A DNA stretch of 64,000 nucleotides, from positions 682,001 to 746,000 of the forward strand of contig JAPVLO010000180.1 in assembly GCA_027257055.1 (NCBI GenBank), written 5' to 3'. Position 1 is the stretch's first letter; every line of letters starts with the position of its first letter. Made by a program: the position numbers and the translations under genes. The DNA is from Cephalopachus bancanus (lineage: Eukaryota; Chordata; Mammalia; Primates; Tarsiidae). Below, piece by piece: positions 58,605-64,000 of this stretch. The notes under the pieces were generated by a model that saw only the letters and a list, made by a program, of their open reading frames with translations, searched no databases and had not been told where the DNA came from.

Positions 58605-60326
58605 TCGTTTGTTACATTTAAATCAATGATTCTCAACCTTGAAAAGAATTGTTGTCTCCCTGAGAAGGTATATTAGACATTTCTTTCATAATTGCCACTC
58701 CACCAGTGAAGTTCGAATACCCCAGATACCCTGAATATCTGTTATGTACTATCAACCTTTGAAAGGCCACAAACCATTATAATATCTATGAAGTTTTTTT
58801 TCTCCTTGAGGAACCAATTTTCATCCCCTGTTGAAAGGCATATTTAAAATGAATTAATTTTGAAATAAAGATGTAGATTGCAAGATGTGTCATTATAGGA
58901 TCTCATTCTACATGGGGAGATGGTTGGATCTATGCTGTTTGCCCATGGCCCCCAAAGGAAAGACAAGTATTTGTGAGAAGATGGGCTCCTGGCCTCGATT
59001 GTACTGAATGTAGCATGTGCATCATGCGGTGCTTGGTTCTGGAGGTGTGCAGCCCAAATGCAGGGCTGAGATGGCCAAGGAGTCATCTCATGCAGAAGGG
59101 CACAGGGCACCATCTCCCATCCCAGATGTAGCTCTTTGCATCCCTGGCATCCCTTCCCTCTTCCTTGCAGTGTAACTCAAGTTTGCTTGGAGTGGCAATG
59201 TGTGCCCAGCTTAGTTTTCAGACACCAGGCCAGTGTCAGAACATGTGGCCACATGACATTTGGGTGGTCCAGTATGTGGTCAACAGATGTCATGAGCTTG
59301 CAGAGCATGTTCCCTCCTGCCTTGTGCTCATCATCCTCTCTTTTTTCTTCTTGGAGAGTGGAGACATCACTCAGGTCATCCTGAAATGATGATAATGAGT
59401 GTCCCACGCAAAGAATAGTGTCCTGAGAGCATGGCGTGTTGCTGGCATATGAAACTGGTACACCAGCCCTGGATTTCGTGTCTTCAGATTTGGGAAAAAT
59501 GAACACCTATCTTGGTTAAGTCATTGTGGTTAGGTTTCTTTTACGTGTGCTCACATGAGGGAGGGGGACATATATATGATATACTATTTCCTTGAAATGG
59601 TATGTGGGGTTTCAAATGTTCCTAATTTAATTTACAAATAGCATCACCTCTAGTTATGTATATTTTATTACCAAATATCAGCAATTTAGTAATATCGTAA
59701 ATGAGTACATTTTTTCTGCCTTTATCAAAAATATTTTGGTGACCTTGAAGAGGGCGGAAATAGTAAATGTCTTTAGATAGTAATTAAGCCATGAACACAG
59801 TGACTGGAACAGCCATGTGAACACTCTTGAGGAGCCAGCAGACCATGTTGTCCTACAGCAAACGTATCCATGTTTTGATGTGTTTATACCTTTTAAGTGA
59901 ACTGAAAATGCACAGCCAGCCAGAGATCTTGTGTTATGCACACTCAGCTCAACCCAGCTGCTGAAGGCGTTTCTTATGATTTAATGTTCTTGGCACACCA
60001 TCCTGCAAGAAGATTTGTCTTGGTAACAGTTTCCATGTGAAGCCACATCACTCTTGAAATGTTTACTCTTCTCTTACCATAGGGCAGCATTCCAGATTTG
60101 CTTATAGTTTAAGAGGGAATGTGAGTATCAGAAAACTGGAATGCTCTCAAGCTGAGTATCGTCATGCTATGGACGGTTCACACTCCACATTGCTGATTTA
60201 GGCTGTGCTGAATTAGCTGGTGATAAGAAGAGGACTAATTTTAATGGCCACTGAGGGTAATTTGGAACTAGCTTACATGATTAGAGACTGTTAAATCATT
60301 CTATTAATATTGGAAGCAACAAGAGC

Positions 60327-60348
60327 ACACATACATATATGTATGTGT
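60327..60348. repeat. 22-bp perfect palindrome
   Basis: Left half 'acacatacata', right half its reverse complement. Confidence 0.95.
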
Positions 60349-60490
60349 ATGGTATATATTCATTTAGAGATCTAAAATAAACTTAAGTTTTAAATGATAC
60401 CTTATTATAAGACAATAGTTGAGATAAACTCCCAGAAATTCATTGCAGTGAACTTTGTAGGGTGTTCATTTGTAATGAAGATTGACATTT

Positions 60491-60777
60491 TTTTTTTTTT
60501 TGAGTTGGAGTCTCACTCTGTCGCCCAGACTGGAGTGCAGTGGCCGGTCCCGGCCACTGCAGCCTCGACCTGCTGGGCTTCGGCGATCCTTCTGCCTCGG
60601 CCTTCCAAGTAGCCGGAATTATAGGCATGCGCTACCATGCCCGGCTGCTTTTTTTGATTTATTGTAGAGATGAGGTCTTGCTGCCCAGGCAGGTCTCGAA
60701 CCCGCGAGCTCAGGCAATCCACTCACCTCAGCCTCCCAAAGGTGCGGGATTACAGGCTGAGCCACCGAGCCCGGCTT
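60491..60777 (-). mobile_element. Alu, shortened-centre subgroup
   Basis: Antisense; TSD 'tgaagattgac' on both sides. Confidence 0.97.
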
Positions 60778-60869
60778 TGAAGATTGACTTTTAAGTAGTT
60801 AATTGGCTACTGCTTCTCAGACATTTTGGATTTCTTGATAAAATACAGTTCCCTGAGGAATTAAAATGT

Positions 60870-61005
60870 GCACCTTTAAGGAATCCTTCCTTAACTCTGT
60901 ACCTCTCAGCACTGATATTCCTAAAATAATAATTAAGTCATGCATTGGTGTGAATTTACATTTTTCATTGTATATTGTGTTGATCCCACTAGAATTTAAA
61001 TACAT
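60870..61005 (+). repeat. L2 3' end remnant
   Basis: 'aaggaatccttccttaactc' and 'gatcccactagaatttaaat' follow L2 order. Confidence 0.5.
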
Positions 61006-61010
61006 CTTTT

Positions 61011-61612
61011 GACTGGGTGTGGTGGCTCATGTCTGTAACTCCAACACTTTGGTAGGCCAAGGCTAGAGGATTGCTTGAGTATAGGAGTTCGAGACCAGCC
61101 TGGGCAACATAGCAAGACCTCATTTCTTTTTTTTTTTTTTTGGGGGGGGGTTGGAGTCTCACTCTGTCACCCAGACTGGAGTGCAGTGGCCTCTCCCGGC
61201 CACCGCAGCCTCGACCTGCTGGGCTCCAGCAATCCTTCCGCCTCAGCCTTCCAAGTAGCTGGAACTACAGGTGCGCGCTACCATACCCGGCCAGTTTTTT
61301 GGCTTATTGTAGAGATGAGGTCTCACCAAGTTGCCCAGGTGGGTCTTGAACGCGCGGGCTCAGGCAATCCACTCACCTCAGCCTCCCAAGGAGCGGGATT
61401 ACAGGCTGAGCCACTGAGCCCGACACAAGACCTAATTTCTACAAAAATTTAAGCAAATTAGGCAGGAGTGGTGGCATGTACCTGTAGTCCCTGTTACTGA
61501 GGAGGCTGAGATGAGAGGATCGCTTGAGGCCAGGAGGTCAAGGCTGCGGTGAGCCGTGATTGTGCTACTGTACTCCAGCCTGGGTGCCAGAGTGAGACTC
61601 TGACTCAAAAAT
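61011..61612 (+). mobile_element. Old Alu split by a younger inverted Alu
   Basis: Sense halves 61011-61127 and 61426-61612 join into one AluJ-like copy ending 'ctctgactcaaaaa'. Confidence 0.92.
61128..61425 (-). mobile_element. Alu nested in old Alu
   Basis: Antisense; TSD 'caagacctcatttct' / 'caagacctaatttct' (61113-61127, 61426-61440). Has an unusual G8 run at its head instead of 'gag'. Confidence 0.97.
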
Positions 61613-62252
61613 AACTAATCAAACTTTTACTTCCAAAAGTAAAACCTTGTCTTTGATTTTTATACCTTCTCTGTGATCTCCAGGAAGTGAACAGTGAAGT
61701 GTTAACTGAGATGAAGATATTTCCCTCATGACATTGGTAAGGAGCAGAACAGAACATGGCTGGGTAGAGCAGTGCTCGGTACTGCAACCCTGTGTCGGTT
61801 CTTGTAGTGCTCTTGGAGGGACAGTGGGTGAGCCAGTGGCAGAAGCAGGGATATTAGGCCCATAACTTAAATTTTGGGGACTGCTTGTGATTCTGCTTGA
61901 TTATGAAGTAGAAGTTATTTTGGAGACTCCAACTAGATTTTTTTCCTTTTTTTTATCTGTTTTGGCTGCTATAGTTTTCTGGCACAGCAATTACTGTTGG
62001 CTATCTGTGATGATGTCAGTGTCAAGTGCAGGTCCCATGCCTTCTCTCTTGTGCCCCCACTCTGAACAGGCCCCTGTGAGGTCTGCTCAGAGTGGGCCTT
62101 TCTGCTGGCCACAGTTCTGGCATGCAGCCTCTTCCTCCGAGATCCATTTATGTATTTTTCCTTCCTTATGAATTTGTATACTCTGAGGACCAGGGCTCTC
62201 ATTCTTAGCCTGGTCCTGATGCGCAGACTTTTCAGTTATGAGTTAAGAAAGT

Positions 62253-62310
62253 CTTTTCTAGTTTTCTCATAACTTATCAATAACTTTCTCATAACTTTAT
62301 CAATAGTGAT
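62253..62310 (+). repeat. ~24-bp tandem duplication
   Basis: 'ttttctcataacttatcaat' is followed by 'tttctcataactttatcaat'. Confidence 0.9.
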
Positions 62311-62656
62311 GAAGATGACATTTTCATAACTGATCGCCTTCATGCCTTTTTCGGAGAGTGTGTGTCTCTTCGCATACTGTGACTTTATCCACCCATCTGG
62401 GACAGGGAACGTGTGATGTCTGCTGACCGAGGCCCGCCTGCTTTGGCTTCGCTGTGTCCTTGCTCATGTGAAATGTGCCAGTCCACCCCATCTCCAGGCC
62501 TTGCCCTCTCCTGCAGCCACTCTTCTCTGCAGGTGTTTGCGTGGCTTCTGTTCCTGCCATGCTTGCTTCTGTCCCAAGGTCTGTTTGTTAGAAGTGTCTG
62601 CTCTGACTACCCTAAATTTTCATTACTTTTCTTTTATTTTATGTTATTTATTTTTT

Positions 62657-62932
62657 AGAGACAGAGTCTGGTCTTGTCGCCCAGGTTGGAGGGCAATGGC
62701 ATGTTCACAGCTACCGTAGCTTCAACCTGCTGAGCTCAGGTGATTCTTCTGCCTCAGCCTTCCAAGTAGCTGGAACCATAGACATGTGCCTTCATGCTAG
62801 CTAATTTTTTTTTTTTTTAATTTTAGAGACAAGGTCTCACCCAAGCTGGTCTCGAACCCCTGGGCTCAGGCAATCCTCTTGCTTTGGCCTCCCATATGCT
62901 GAGATTACAGGCATAAGCCACCACATCCAGCA
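62657..62932 (-). mobile_element. Alu, diverged
   Basis: Antisense; long flanking duplication around 'ttttattttatgttattta'. Confidence 0.92.
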
Positions 62933-62966
62933 CTTTTCTTTTTATTTTGTGTTATTTATTTATGTT

Positions 62967-63227
62967 TTAGAGACATGGTCTGACTCTGTCGCCTAGGCTG
63001 GAGTGCAGTGGTACGATCATGGCTTACTGACTCCTGGGCTCAAGTTATTTCTCAAGTAGCTGGGATTACAGGCATGTGCCATCACACTTGGCTAATTTTT
63101 TAATCTTACATAGAGACAGGGTCTCACAGTGTTGCTGGTGTGATCTCGAACCCCTGGCCTTAAGCAGTACTTCCGCCTCAACCTCCCAAAGTGCTGGAAT
63201 TACACATGTGAACCATTTGCTCAGCCC
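62967..63227 (-). mobile_element. Old Alu (AluJ-like)
   Basis: Antisense, diverged, with a head deletion after 'catggcttactga'. Confidence 0.85.
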
Positions 63228-63254
63228 ACTGCTTATATCTCTCTTGCTCATATT

Positions 63255-63410
63255 TCCCCAATAAAATTAGAGTAAAAATAAAAGCCTCATGAAAACAAAG
63301 GATTTTGTGTCAGTGCTTGGTTTGCTCATTGTTGTACCCCGGTATTCAAGTTAGCCTGGCACATGGTGGCATTTCAAAAGCGATTTTGTCACTGAGTAAA
63401 TCAGGAGGGG
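63255..63410 (+). repeat. L2 3' end remnant
   Basis: 'ctcattgttgtaccccggta' then 'agcctggcacatggtggc' is L2 3' end text. Confidence 0.65.
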
Positions 63411-64000
63411 AACCATCTGTACAGCCTAGAGCATTGTGTTTGTGTCTCAGCATCTCGTCTGTGTGGGAACTATATTGTCCTGAGGCATATTCCTCTGCAG
63501 GTGTAGTGGCTCTCAGCTTTTGTGGTTGGCCCATTATATCATGATGACTAGGTCTCTCCTGGTGTTTGTAGTAGAAAGGGCTACTAGATACTGAAACACT
63601 GAGAAATGACACCTGACAGTCTTGAAGAAAATAGATTAATTAGTTATAAATGCTGACTAGTCTGCAGCCATTTAGTTTAGGGGCCGTCTGCTGTATGTCT
63701 TAGTAGTCCCTAGATTATCCCTTCATAGTATAATAATTTTTTTTAAGTTCATCCTCAAAAATGTATTATTAATTTACTATGTATATACTGTACCAGACCC
63801 TCAGCATAGACAGGTGTTTTTCTTGAAGAGTTTAGAGATAACAGCTAGCTAGCTAGCCAGCCCGCCCTGGAGAGGAACAGTTAATGAGTGCCACAGTCAT
63901 GTGGACCTGTGGTGATTAGCTGTGGCTAGGTCACTGAAGAGGCAAGAAGGAGTTAGAGACCTTTTGGGTGTGAGTAATGTCACAAATGCGATAGACAGAG

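Larger units (their letters stand above)
56844..64000 (+). other. DYM: DYM intron 6 (5' part, at least 7.2 kb)
   Basis: It starts with donor 'gtaagt' and continues past the end of the window. It holds an ancient dispersed repeat, Alus, a short L1 3' fragment and L2 remnants, listed separately. Nothing recognisable was seen in 58610-60326, 61613-62252, 62311-62640 and 63411-64000. The stretch at 63845-63865 is a short 'agct'/'agcc' run. Confidence 0.85.

Overview
The window is nuclear DNA from a strepsirrhine primate, most likely a lemur. Its commonest element is an Alu with strepsirrhine features: a right end reading 'gattacaggctgagccaccg' in antisense and a 'gatttattgtagagatgagg' centre. I saw none of the tRNA-derived Alu-like elements that crowd galago and loris DNA, so a lemuriform is more likely than a lorisiform. 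The genus cannot be fixed by eye.

The only gene I can support is DYM (dymeclin), on the + strand. Four internal coding exons are present, at 30218-30270 (53 nt), 36814-36907 (94 nt), 37834-37967 (134 nt) and 56771-56843 (73 nt). They join in frame and code for about residues 47-165 of a protein of roughly 670 residues. The lengths and phases fit human coding positions c.141-193, 194-287, 288-421 and 422-494. The start-codon exon lies upstream of the window and all exons after residue 165 lie downstream. The window therefore covers the end of intron 2, introns 3, 4 and 5, and the start of intron 6.

Everything else is intron, and much of it is repeats. About 60 Alu copies or fragments are listed, many with clear target-site duplications. 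From 22.9 to 29.6 kb is a nest of antisense L1s: an old L1 interrupted by a solo LTR, a DNA transposon, Alus and a younger L1, followed by another old L1. From 38.5 to 44.2 kb, just after exon 5, is a cluster of LTR-like segments. One of these is the inverted relative of the solo LTR at 23.0-23.9 kb. There is also a 513-bp mariner-type element (45.9-46.4 kb), a minisatellite grown inside an ancient dispersed repeat (7.4-7.9 kb), and scattered MIR, L2 and L1M remnants.

The items most worth a second look are these: a 30-unit GT repeat starting 12 nt after the donor of the 53-nt exon 3; an unassigned 79-codon ORF of protein-like composition in the 926-bp intron 4; a perfect 21-bp inverted repeat with a 16-nt loop at 54412-54469; a tandem expansion of a microsatellite plus Alu head at 48.4-48.8 kb; and close inverted Alu pairs. 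I found no structural RNA gene, CpG island, promoter or second protein-coding gene, and no previously undescribed multi-gene system.
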